From Atopobium sp. oral taxon 416 (lineage in GTDB: Bacteria > Actinomycetota > Coriobacteriia > Coriobacteriales > Atopobiaceae): a DNA stretch of 64,000 nt. Where the stretch lies: positions 2,480,001 through 2,544,000 of the forward strand of contig NZ_CP072380.1 of the NCBI RefSeq assembly GCF_018128285.1, written 5' to 3'. Below, piece after piece: positions 18,061 through 26,504 of the stretch (the stretch's first letter is position 1; every line of letters begins with the position of its first letter). A program made the position numbers and the translations under genes. The notes beneath the pieces are model-generated. The model did not search any database. It was given only the letters and a program-made list of their open reading frames with translations, and was not told where the DNA came from.

Positions 18061-19144
18061 GCGCGTCCCCCGTTCTCGCAGGCCCTGCGGTACCGTCTCC
18101 CTCCTTCAGGAGCCTCGCTCCCTCCCGCGCGATGTTCAGAGCCGCGGCCAGCGCGCGGTCGTGGTGCGCCCCGCACGCAGGACAGGTCTTGCTTGACGGG
18201 TAGAGTCTGCCGACCTTCACGAAGGCCCGCCTGTACCAGGAGCACTTCTACTCCAACTGGCGGATCATTTCCGACATGGAGGCGTCCGCGACGGACTTGG
18301 TCAGCCGGCAGTTTTGCTCCATACCCTTGACGTCCAGGTCTTCGACGGCGATGGCTTGGCTCTCGCGCAGCGCCGCTGTCGTGGCCTTGTGCGGGGCGTC
18401 CTTTCTCTGGTTGGCTATCCTTTCGTGTATGCGGGCGACCTTCATGCGCTGTCTGGCGTACTTTCTGGAGTCTCTCTTCTTCCTCGAGAGCCTCCTTTGC
18501 TCCCGCGTGAGCCTCTTTTCGGACTTGGTAAGGCTCCTGGGGTTGGCGACGGCCGCCCCGTCCGAGCGGGCCATGAGGTAGTAGGTTCCCGCGTCCACGC
18601 CCAGAGCGTTGATGGGCCCTTCGGGAATGTCGGGCCTTGGGCAATCGGTGCAGCAGATGGTGACGAAATACTTATACGTCGGCGTACGCTTGACGGTAGC
18701 AGAGAGCACCCTGCCCTCAAGCGGCCTTGAGATGCGGGCTCTCACCATTCCTAGCTTGGGAAGCTTCACATGAGCGTTGTCCGCTATCTCTACATTGTTG
18801 GTCCGCTAGCTCTGCCGGGCGCAGGATTTGGCCTTGAACCTGGGGAAGCCGGTCTTTTTGGGATTGTGGAAGAAGTTCTTGTACGCCTTGTCGAGGTCTC
18901 AGGGCGCCTGCTGCAATGCCAGGGCGTCGGCTTGTCTGAGCCAGGGGGGGGCTTCTGTCCTCTTCCAAAGCGGGATCTGCGTGATAGAGAAGTTGATCAA
19001 GTGCATCTTGCTATTCTGGGCGTATTCGTCTTTGCGCAGAGTAAGAACCCTGTTGTAGACCCAGCGGCAGCAGCCGAAAGTCTTTGCAAGCTGGACCTTC
19101 TGAGCTTGGCTGGGATATATCCGGTACTCGAACGCCTTTTCCAT
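18029..19144 (-). pseudogene. tnpB: TnpB (IS200/IS605 type) with three in-frame stops
   Basis: One frame of 372 codons covers the whole TnpB: start MEKAFEYRIYPSQAQKVQLA, RuvC-I ALGVDAGTYYLMARSDG, RuvC-II AIAVEDLDVKGM, the zinc finger CPACG and RuvC-III region AHHDRALAAALNIAREG. It is broken only by TGA at 18899-18901 (Arg expected in AP-stop-DLDKAYKNFF), TAG at 18806-18808 (Tyr expected in QS-stop-RTNN) and TAG at 18248-18250 (Tyr expected in QLE-stop-KCSWY). There is no frameshift. The second cysteine pair of the zinc finger also appears reduced. The RNA-guided nuclease is presumably lost. Confidence 0.85.
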
Positions 19145-19146
19145 TG

Positions 19147-19539
19147 CTACACGCTCTTCTGGTTCTCGAGGTACTGCTTGACGATGGGAAGCGGTGCGCC
19201 GCCCACGGTGGAGACGAAGTAGCTATTGGTCCACAGCGCAGGGATGCAGGTTTTGAGCCAGGAGAACTCCTGTCTCAGGTCGTGGCTCGTCCTTCCCTTG
19301 ATGCGCTTTACGGCCTTGTGTATCCCGAGCTGGGGATCCACCTCCAAAAGCATGTGGGCGTGGTCCGGCATGGCCTTTATCTCGATGATCTCGAAGGAGA
19401 GCTCGTCTGCAACTTGGCCGGCTATCTGCCTGAAGCGCACCTCCATTCCGTCCACCAGCACCTTGCGCCTGTACTTGGGGCAGAAGACCGCGTGGTACTT
19501 GCAGCTGTAGACGACATTATTGTTGCTCTTGTATTCCAT
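19147..19539 (-). CDS. tnpA: IS200/IS605 Y1 transposase TnpA
   Basis: This 130-residue HUH enzyme appears complete. It starts MEYKSNNNVVYSCKYHAVFC, has the HUH histidines in MPDHAHMLLEV, and the catalytic tyrosine in PIVKQYLENQ near the C-terminus. It works as a dimer to cut and rejoin single-stranded element ends at hairpins. Length and motifs match the family. Only three bases separate it from tnpB. As the gene and both ends look intact, the element could still be mobile, also for related copies elsewhere. Confidence 0.93.
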   Translation of the reverse strand: MEYKSNNNVVYSCKYHAVFCPKYRRKVLVDGMEVRFRQIAGQVADELSFEIIEIKAMPDHAHMLLEVDPQLGIHKAVKRIKGRTSHDLRQEFSWLKTCIPALWTNSYFVSTVGGAPLPIVKQYLENQKSV

Positions 19540-20111
19540 GCGGACATTATGCCACCTGCAGGTAGTTAGCGCCTTGCGGCGATGCGCCTTATATCCCCAT
19601 GGCTAAAGGCAGGGGTTTTACGGCGCTTTTGATAAAGAACCTCTATTGATCACAGGGAGGCCCGCTCAAGCACATCATGCGGTGCGACAATGATGCTATC
19701 AGGCCCTACTTCACAGAGACAAGAGAAGCCCTCCCTTACCGAAATATGTGCCGCATGATGGGAGGCTCCCTCGAGGACAAGCCCTTCCCGCAGCTTCCGG
19801 AAGAGCTCCATCACCACACGTTCTGAGAATTCAATAGCAAGAAGGGCCACTTCAAGTGCAGAGATGCTATCATGCAGGCCTGGCCGGAAGGGCACTTCCC
19901 AGTCTTCGAGGGCTACAACCATATGCAGTATCAGATCGGAGACCCCAAAGGCTTTGCAGCGATGCTTCGTTCCATCATGGGCAACAACGAGATGCCCGAG
20001 CTGCCCCAGCTTGTCTGCCCCAACGGAGAACACGGGAGATGGCAGAGGAGCGCCACGCCCCTCTTCGGAGCGCAGCGCATCTGAATGTCTCTGCAGAATC
20101 TGCCGGTCTGC

Positions 20112-21635
20112 TTACTGGTGGTAGTAGCTCAGGAAGCTGGTGATCTTCCCCATAGCCTCGCGCAGCGTCTCGATGCGGGGCAGGTAGACGATACGGAAGT
20201 ACCCTGGCGTCTCCCAGTTGAAGCCCTTGCCGTGGACGATCAGCACCTTCTTCTGGCGCAGCAGGTCGAGCGCAAACTTCTCGTCGTCCGTGATATGGAA
20301 CTTCTTCGGATCGAGCTTCGGGAAGATGTAGAAGGCAGCATCCGGTTTCACAGCTTCGACACCGTCGATGTTGTTCAAGGCATCGTAGACGAAGTTCCTC
20401 TGCTCATACACACGGCCACCCGGCACGATGTAGTCGTTCACAGACTGATGTCCGCCAAGGGCCGTCTGGACGATGGACTGGGCCGGCACATTGGAGCACA
20501 GGCGCATGTTGGAGAGCATGTTGATGCCCTGCATGAAGTCGCGTGCGCAGTCCTTATTGCCTGACATCGTCATCCATCCGATGCGGTAGCCGGCGATCAT
20601 GTGGGATTTCGAGAGGCCGGAGTACGTTACGCAGAAGAGATCCGGCGCCAGGCTTGCGATGGAGATGTGCTTCTTGCCATCCATAACGAGGCGGTCATAG
20701 ATCTCATCGGAGAGGATCATGAGCTGGTGCTCACGGGCGACCTCGACGATGTCCTCCAAGACCTCCTTCGGGTAAAGCACGCCGGTCGGGTTGTTAGGGT
20801 TGATGATGACGATGGCCTTGGTGCGCGGAGTGATCTTCTTCTTGATATCCTCAAGGTCCGGATACCAGTGTGCCTGCTCATCGCACAGGTAGTGCACCAC
20901 GTGACCACCGGCGAGCGTTGCACAGGCGGTCCACAGCGGGTAGTCCGGGCTCGGGATCAGAATCTCATCCCCGTCATCGAGCAGTGCCTGCATCGTCAGG
21001 TTGATGAGTTCAGAGACGCCGTTGCCGGTGTAGATGTCGTTCATATCGACATTCGGCAGGCCCTTCAGCTGATCATACTGCATGATGGCCTTGCGGGCGC
21101 TGAAGAGGCCACGGCTAGCAGAGTAGCCCTCGCACTCGGTGAGCTGACGGCGCATATCGTAGACGACCTCATCCGGGGCTCTGAAACCAAACGGAGCCGG
21201 GTTGCCGATGTTGAGTTTCAGCACGTGTGTACCCTCATCTTCCATCCGGTTAGCTTCATCGACGACCGGACCGCGGACGTCGTACAGCACGTTGTCGAGC
21301 TTGTGGGACTTTCTGAATTCTCGTGTTGACATACTTGTCTGCTCCTGCGTAACAGGTTCTGCAGTGGCTGTATTCATGGTCTTGGATTCCTTTCCGGTGA
21401 GCCAATCAGGTGTGACTGAAAGTGTCTGTGCTAAAAAGTTGAGTGTCTCTTTTCTCGGAAATGATTTGCCTGACACGTATTGGCTGAGCTTGCTCTTCCC
21501 TAACTTGACGCCTGTGCGCTGTGCAGCCCGGACGACGTCGACCTGTTTAAGCCCGTTGCGCGTCAGTGCATCCTGCAGACGCTGTGCAAAGTGCTCATAG
21601 GGGACCGCTTCCTGGGTCTGTACCTCCTGTGCCAT
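20112..21635 (-). CDS. aminotransferase of the alanine type fused to an N-terminal XRE domain
   Basis: This 507-residue protein joins a helix-turn-helix of the XRE type (residues about 14-80: FAQRLQDALTRNGLKQVDVV, GKSKLSQYVSGKSFPRKETL) to a complete fold-type I aminotransferase like AlaA/AlaT. PLP-site landmarks are IINPNNPTGVLYPKEVLEDI, ILSDEIYDRL and the lysine in YSGLSKSHMIAGYRIGW. Such enzymes interconvert alanine/pyruvate or related pairs with glutamate. I chose the ATG at 21635 because AAGGAGGGA precedes it; the frame extends 35 codons further upstream through the repeat region without a ribosome site. The fusion suggests an enzyme that also binds its own promoter, where five GTTCAA(T)-type repeats lie. 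Confidence 0.9.
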   Translation of the reverse strand: MAQEVQTQEAVPYEHFAQRLQDALTRNGLKQVDVVRAAQRTGVKLGKSKLSQYVSGKSFPRKETLNFLAQTLSVTPDWLTGKESKTMNTATAEPVTQEQTSMSTREFRKSHKLDNVLYDVRGPVVDEANRMEDEGTHVLKLNIGNPAPFGFRAPDEVVYDMRRQLTECEGYSASRGLFSARKAIMQYDQLKGLPNVDMNDIYTGNGVSELINLTMQALLDDGDEILIPSPDYPLWTACATLAGGHVVHYLCDEQAHWYPDLEDIKKKITPRTKAIVIINPNNPTGVLYPKEVLEDIVEVAREHQLMILSDEIYDRLVMDGKKHISIASLAPDLFCVTYSGLSKSHMIAGYRIGWMTMSGNKDCARDFMQGINMLSNMRLCSNVPAQSIVQTALGGHQSVNDYIVPGGRVYEQRNFVYDALNNIDGVEAVKPDAAFYIFPKLDPKKFHITDDEKFALDLLRQKKVLIVHGKGFNWETPGYFRIVYLPRIETLREAMGKITSFLSYYHQ

Positions 21636-21652
21636 GAAATCCCTCCTTGAGA

Positions 21653-21751
21653 GTTCAATTTCGTATCCGATAAAGTTCAATTCTTTTGTCGTGAGTTCAA
21701 TACTAGGATATTTCACCCTGAATAGGTTCAATTTGAGCAAAAAAGTTCAGA
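21653..21751 (-). promoter_or_regulatory. five ATTGAAC-like direct repeats ahead of the XRE-aminotransferase
   Basis: On the minus strand ATTGAAC occurs with high edges at 21659, 21681, 21701 and 21732, plus a CTGAAC variant ending at 21750. Spacings are 22, 20, 31 and 19 bases, roughly two to three helical turns. The array spans the presumed promoter and leader of the fusion gene. I infer a cooperative binding site for the XRE domain. Confidence 0.6.
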
Positions 21752-21867
21752 CGTATTGTTTCTCCACATTTTATGGGTATCCGTTCTATTGGGCAGGATC
21801 AGTACAGGCTTTCCCGCCCATAGGCCCCAAAAGAGAACTTTTAGACAATATTGGCAACACCCTGCCT

Positions 21868-21883
21868 ATCGGATGTATCCGAT
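21868..21883. promoter_or_regulatory. operator-like palindrome upstream of purL
   Basis: The sequence ATCGGATGTATCCGAT has two perfect 6-base arms around TGTA. It lies between the divergent aminotransferase and purL, 60 bases before the purL start and near a weak TTGGCA-N17-TGTATC promoter match. It could be a repressor site; no factor is named. Confidence 0.4.
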
Positions 21884-21942
21884 CTGAATAGTTTGTTTAA
21901 AATGAGGTTGTGTGCCGAAATACCACTCGGAAGGTAGGGCGT

Positions 21943-24900
21943 ATGGTTCAGCGTATCTACGTAGAGAAGAAGGACGGCTTTAACGGAGAGGCAAAGGCAC
22001 TCTCCCATGAATTACGACATATGTTGTCCATTAAGGGCCTCACCGGTCTGCGTATCATCAACCGCTACGATGTGGAAGGCATCTCCAAAGAGCTCTTCGA
22101 TGCCTGTACACCCGTGGTCTTCAGCGAGCCTGAAGTCGACAACGTGACGCTGGAAGAGATGCCCACCTATCCCGATGGCGCAATCGTCTTCGCCGTTGAG
22201 TCACTTCCCGGCCAGTTCGATCAGCGCGCAGACTCTGCAAGCCAGTGCATCCAGCTGATCAGCCAGAAGGACCGGCCGCTGGTGCGTTTCGCAAGGGTCT
22301 ACATCCTCGAGGGCAACCTCTCCGACAAGGACCTCGCTGCAATCAAAAACTACGTAATTAACCCGGTTGAAGCCCGCGAGACTTCCCTCGATAAGAAGAG
22401 GACGCTCAAGACCACCTACCCCACTCCGAAGCCGGTGGAGCACCTGGAGGGCTTCCTTGATCGTACGCAGGAGCAGCTGCAGCAGTTTATCGACGATCGC
22501 GGCTTAGCGATGGATCTGGCTGATATCACCTTCTGCCAGCAGTACTTCGCAAAAGAGGGCAGAGTCCCGACTATCACTGAGGTCAAGATGATCGATACCT
22601 ATTGGTCAGACCACTGCCGCCACACAACTTTCAACACCAATCTGGATTCCGTCACGATCGACGACGATATGGTTCAGGAGGCGTACGACAAGTACCTTAC
22701 AATGCGCAAAGAGCTTAAGCGCAAGAAGAAGCCGGTCAGTCTAATGGATATGGGTACCCTCGGCGCCAAGTATCTGAAGGCAAAAGGCATCCTCACCGCA
22801 CAGGATGAGTCCGAGGAGATCAACGCCTGCACCGTGAAGTGCACCGTGGATGTCGACGGCCACGACGAGGACTGGCTCTTCCTCTTCAAGAATGAGACGC
22901 ACAACCACCCAACCGAGATCGAGCCCTTCGGCGGTGCCGCCACCTGTATCGGCGGCGCAATCCGCGACCCGCTTTCCGGCAGAAGCTACGTCTACCAGGC
23001 GATGCGCGTCACCGGCGCGGGAGACCCAACCGAGAGCGTCTCGAAGACCCTCCAGGGCAAGCTGCCCCAGCGCAAGATCTGCCGCAGCGCTGCTCAGGGC
23101 TACTCCAGCTATGGCAACCAGATCGGCCTGGCAACCGGACAGGTGAGCGAGCTCTACCACCCGGGCTATGTTGCCAAGCGTATGGAGATCGGTGCCGTCG
23201 TAGGCGCAACCCCTCGTGACCACGTCAGACGTGAGACGCCTGAACCGGGTGATAAGATCATCCTGCTCGGCGGCAGAACCGGCCGTGACGGTATCGGCGG
23301 CGCCACCGGCTCCTCCAAGGCACACAACAAAGAGTCCCTGTCACAGGATGGGGCTGAGGTACAGAAAGGCAACGCTCCGGTCGAACGTAAACTTCAGCGC
23401 CTCTTCCGCAGAAAGGATGCCTGCCGCCTCATCAAGCGCTGCAACGACTTCGGCGCCGGCGGCGTCTCGGTGGCAATCGGCGAACTCGCCGACGGACTTT
23501 ATATCGACCTCGATCGCGTTCCCAAGAAATATGAGGGTCTTGACGGCACCGAGCTTGCGATCTCCGAATCTCAGGAGCGTATGGCCGTCGCCCTCGCACC
23601 GGAGGATGTAGACAAATTCCTGAACATCGCACACGAAGAGAACCTGGAGGCCACCGTCGTCGCTCGTGTGACGAAAGAGCCGCGCATGAAGATGGTGTGG
23701 CGCGGCGACACAGTCGTCGATATCTCCCGTGAGTTCCTGAACTCCAACGGCGCCCCGAAGTACCAGACGGTCCACGTTGAGAAGCAGAAGCCCTATCACC
23801 GCGAGTGGTCTGGCTCCGACCTGCACGAGAAGATGCTCTCACTCGTGAGCGACCTCAACGTCGCCTCTAACAAGGGTCTAGCTGAGCACTTTGACTCCAC
23901 GATCGGTGCAAGCAGCGTGCTGATGCCCTTCGGTGGAAAGACCCAGTTGACCCCGGCACAGGCGATGGTGGCAAAGCTCCCGGTCAAGGGTGAGACCGCG
24001 ACCTGCTCAGGCATGGCCTGGGGATTCAACCCCTATCTGATGGAGCAAGACCAGTTTCGCGGCGCCTACCTCTCCGTAGTGGAATCCATCTCCAAGCTGG
24101 TCGCCACCGGCTTTGACCACAAACAGATGTACCTCACCTTCCAGGAGTACTTCGAGCGCCTGCGCAAGGACCCTGCCCGCTGGGGCAAACCCACGGCAGC
24201 CCTCTTGGGCACACTGATGGCACAGGTCGATCTGGGTATCGCCTCGATCGGCGGCAAGGACTCCATGTCCGGCTCCTTCGAGAACCTCGACGTGCCACCT
24301 ACGCTTGTCTCCTTCGCAGTGGGCCTCGGTACAACCGACTCGATCGTGAGCCCTGAGTTCAAGCAGGCCAGCGACCGCGTCTGCGCGGTAGTCCCCTCTT
24401 ATAACTCCGACGGGATTGTCCCCGATGCCACCGCGCTCAAAGAGGCCTACGACTACGTCCACCGTCTGATCGCCGATAAGGCAATCCGCGCAATCGCCAC
24501 ACCGGGCTACGGCGGGGCCGCTGAGGTGCTCTTCAAGATGTGCGTCGGCAACAAGCTCGGCATCGCTGTCGAAGATGTCTTCACGCAGGAGAGCCTCTTC
24601 ACCCCGGTCTACGGCTCCTTCATCGTCGAGCTCAACGACGACTACGAAGTACCGGAGGCACCCGAAGGCGTCACCGTAGCGCTGCTCGGTACCGTGACCA
24701 GTGACTATACGTTCAAGGCTTGCAATGAGACCCTTGATCTCGCTGAGCTGCAGGAAGCCTGGGAGGAGCCGCTCGAGGGCGTCTACCCCTACCGTGGCAC
24801 CGTCGCAGGCCCCAAACTCGAGACCGTAAGCTATACGACTGATAAGCACGCGACCTATCGCCTGCAGGCTACCGGCAAGGACTTCGGAAAACCTCGTGTC

Positions 24901-25689
24901 ATTATCCCGGTCTTCCCAGGCACCAACTGCGAGTTCGACTCTGAGCGTGCCTGGAGACGTGCGGGTGCCATCCCCTACTCCCTCGTAATCAAAAACCTCG
25001 AGCCTGAAGAGGTCACCGAGTCCGTCAATGCCCTCGTAGAGGCGATCAATGCGAGCCAGATTCTGATGATCCCGGGCGGCTTCTCCGGTGGCGACGAGCC
25101 TGAGGGCTCTGCAAAGCTTATCTGTGCCTTCTTCAGGAACCCTGCGATCACCGAGGCGGTGCGTGACCTGCTCCAGAAACGTGACGGCCTGATCCTCGGT
25201 ATCTGCAACGGCTTCCAGGCTCTGATCAAACTGGGTCTCGTCCCCTACGGTGACATCGTGGATGCCACGAGCGCGAGCCCGACGCTGACCTTCAACCCTA
25301 TCGGTCGCCACCAGTCCAAGATCGTGACCACCCGCGTCGCCTCAAACAAGTCGGTCTGGTTCAGCAAGTGCAAGGTCGGTGACCTTCACCGCGTCGCAAT
25401 CAGCCACGGTGAGGGCAGATTCGTAGCCTCCGACGAGGTGCTGAAGCAGCTGAAGGACACCGGTCAGATCGCAACCCAGTACGTCGACGATGAGGGCAGC
25501 CCCTCCTACGACCTGAAGTACAACCCGAACGGCTCCTACCTGGCAATCGAAGGCATCACGAGTCCCGACGGCCGTATCCTAGGCAAGATGGGACACACCG
25601 AGCGTGTGAGCAAGGGGTGCTACCAGAATATCCCTGGCGACACCTTCCAGCCGCTCCTTGAAGGCGGCGTCTCCTACTTCCAGCTGTAG
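21943..25689 (+). CDS. purL: phosphoribosylformylglycinamidine synthase, single-chain
   Basis: This 1,248-residue enzyme converts FGAR, glutamine and ATP to FGAM in the fourth step of purine synthesis. The synthetase part has YWSDHCRHTTF, NETHNHPTEIEPFGGAATCI, and the second AIRS-like half with GGKDSMSGSFENLDVPPTLV. The C-terminal class I glutaminase is fused, with nucleophile cysteine in ILGICNGFQALIKLGL, the loop MIPGGFSGGDEPEGSAK, and SHGEGRF with the histidine. In many actinobacteria this activity is split into PurL, PurQ and PurS, so the one-chain form is notable. ATG 21943 is preceded by GGAAGG; an earlier in-frame GTG lacks a ribosome site. It appears monocistronic. Confidence 0.95.
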   Translation: MVQRIYVEKKDGFNGEAKALSHELRHMLSIKGLTGLRIINRYDVEGISKELFDACTPVVFSEPEVDNVTLEEMPTYPDGAIVFAVESLPGQFDQRADSASQCIQLISQKDRPLVRFARVYILEGNLSDKDLAAIKNYVINPVEARETSLDKKRTLKTTYPTPKPVEHLEGFLDRTQEQLQQFIDDRGLAMDLADITFCQQYFAKEGRVPTITEVKMIDTYWSDHCRHTTFNTNLDSVTIDDDMVQEAYDKYLTMRKELKRKKKPVSLMDMGTLGAKYLKAKGILTAQDESEEINACTVKCTVDVDGHDEDWLFLFKNETHNHPTEIEPFGGAATCIGGAIRDPLSGRSYVYQAMRVTGAGDPTESVSKTLQGKLPQRKICRSAAQGYSSYGNQIGLATGQVSELYHPGYVAKRMEIGAVVGATPRDHVRRETPEPGDKIILLGGRTGRDGIGGATGSSKAHNKESLSQDGAEVQKGNAPVERKLQRLFRRKDACRLIKRCNDFGAGGVSVAIGELADGLYIDLDRVPKKYEGLDGTELAISESQERMAVALAPEDVDKFLNIAHEENLEATVVARVTKEPRMKMVWRGDTVVDISREFLNSNGAPKYQTVHVEKQKPYHREWSGSDLHEKMLSLVSDLNVASNKGLAEHFDSTIGASSVLMPFGGKTQLTPAQAMVAKLPVKGETATCSGMAWGFNPYLMEQDQFRGAYLSVVESISKLVATGFDHKQMYLTFQEYFERLRKDPARWGKPTAALLGTLMAQVDLGIASIGGKDSMSGSFENLDVPPTLVSFAVGLGTTDSIVSPEFKQASDRVCAVVPSYNSDGIVPDATALKEAYDYVHRLIADKAIRAIATPGYGGAAEVLFKMCVGNKLGIAVEDVFTQESLFTPVYGSFIVELNDDYEVPEAPEGVTVALLGTVTSDYTFKACNETLDLAELQEAWEEPLEGVYPYRGTVAGPKLETVSYTTDKHATYRLQATGKDFGKPRVIIPVFPGTNCEFDSERAWRRAGAIPYSLVIKNLEPEEVTESVNALVEAINASQILMIPGGFSGGDEPEGSAKLICAFFRNPAITEAVRDLLQKRDGLILGICNGFQALIKLGLVPYGDIVDATSASPTLTFNPIGRHQSKIVTTRVASNKSVWFSKCKVGDLHRVAISHGEGRFVASDEVLKQLKDTGQIATQYVDDEGSPSYDLKYNPNGSYLAIEGITSPDGRILGKMGHTERVSKGCYQNIPGDTFQPLLEGGVSYFQL

Positions 25690-25812
25690 GCGCACCTGTA
25701 ACTGTGAGGCCCCACCCGTTTGAGGCGCTCAGGACCTCTTTTTGTATCCCCAATCGCTTTTTGCTATGCTCTAGCTTTGTTTGCTGCAATACCGCATACG
25801 GTAAGGACAACG

Positions 25813-26406
25813 ATGGCAACTCCGCTTCAGATAACTCTGCTTTTGGTCTTTATCCTGGTCCTGCTCGATATATTCATGAGGAACCGGGTCTCACGCAAGC
25901 TCTCCCACCTGCTGCAGACGCAGGATTACGAGGGGGTGCTGGAATACACCACCCACTTCGCTGCGCGCTTCTTCACGCATCCCTTCCCGCTAGCCATGGT
26001 GAGACTCGACGCCTATGTCGCGCTCGACCGCAACAAGGAGGCGATCGAGCTGATCCGCCAGATCCAGACCAGCAAACACCTCGGTAAACGGCAGCGCGAT
26101 ATCGCAAACCAGCGCGCCTTTGAGCTCTACCTGGACACCGGAGCCTACAAGCGCGCCGGCAAGATGCTCGACGCAATCGAGGCGAGCGACGCGAAGCAGA
26201 CCGCCCAGCACGACCGTATGATGTACAACATTATCGCTCGCAAGAGCTCTGAGTACCTGGAGCGGATGCTCAAGGAGCTGCCGAAAGCGAAGGGTATGGA
26301 GCGCGCGGAGCTTCTGTCCCTCATCTCGCTACAGTACCAAAACCGGGGCAACAAGGCCAAAGCCAAGCACTACACCGAAGAGCTCGAGAAGATGAGACAG
26401 GTGTAG
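25813..26406 (+). CDS. membrane-anchored TPR-like protein of unknown function
   Basis: The 197-residue product starts MATPLQITLLLVFILVLLDI, one N-terminal membrane helix. It is followed by alpha-helical repeats resembling TPRs (YEGVLEYTTHFAARFFTHPF; AYVALDRNKEAIELIRQIQT; AYKRAGKMLDAIEASDAKQT; LISLQYQNRGNKAKAKHYTE). The start ATG follows GTAAGGA. TPR proteins bind other proteins and probably act at the inner face of the membrane. It lies between purL and the UPF0210 gene on the same strand. No catalytic residues are evident. Confidence 0.75.
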   Translation: MATPLQITLLLVFILVLLDIFMRNRVSRKLSHLLQTQDYEGVLEYTTHFAARFFTHPFPLAMVRLDAYVALDRNKEAIELIRQIQTSKHLGKRQRDIANQRAFELYLDTGAYKRAGKMLDAIEASDAKQTAQHDRMMYNIIARKSSEYLERMLKELPKAKGMERAELLSLISLQYQNRGNKAKAKHYTEELEKMRQV

Positions 26407-26504
26407 GAACCAAAAAGGTTTCAAGTGTGTATTGAGCAGACACTGCTCACGACTCGTGCCCCTATACTTTACGGCACAGCAGACATCGACAGAAAAGTGA
26501 AGCT

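Larger units (their letters stand above)
17947..19631 (-). mobile_element. IS200/IS605-family element with tnpA and broken tnpB
   Basis: The element is 1,685 bp and sits in an alpha/beta hydrolase gene without target duplication, as expected for single-strand transposition. On the minus strand the left end follows TTTAT (19632-19636) and carries a hairpin around ACCCCTGCCTTTAGCCATGG. The right end carries CCCCCGGCCTTTAGCCGTGG and finishes with TCAA at 17947-17950. TTTAT would be the target/TAM, and TCAA matches the right cleavage site type of IS608-like elements; that reading is inferred. Confidence 0.8.
17567..20084 (+). pseudogene. alpha/beta hydrolase, split by an IS200/IS605 element
   Basis: The first part (17567-17946) reads MLFEMLGNPKSPVLFFHAMD with the hydrolase core strand FFHAM, then GIAHLELVVASSLGTDLAVT, the nucleophile-elbow region. 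After a shift near 17840 it continues MSHVFFDSGQFTQIGRNTRH to FLYLA. The second part (19632-20084) resumes in frame as IKNLY and continues to DAIRPYFTETREALPYRNMC, FKCRDAIMQAWPEGHFPVFE and the end at 20084. A TGA follows LY, and another interrupts HHTF-stop-EF. Removing 17947-19631 restores LYLA-IKNLY exactly, so the insertion point is certain even though the gene is dead for other reasons. Confidence 0.75.

Noticed and set aside
17937-18644. Open frame of 235 codons on the minus strand
   Set aside because: It overlaps the tnpB frame in another register and is rich in Arg, Gly and Pro; the tnpB frame shows real motifs.
24007-25311. Long open frame of 434 codons on the minus strand
   Set aside because: It lies wholly inside purL, which is strongly supported by motifs. 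The reverse frame is a by-product of high GC, with low-complexity Arg/Gly/Asp content and no ribosome site.
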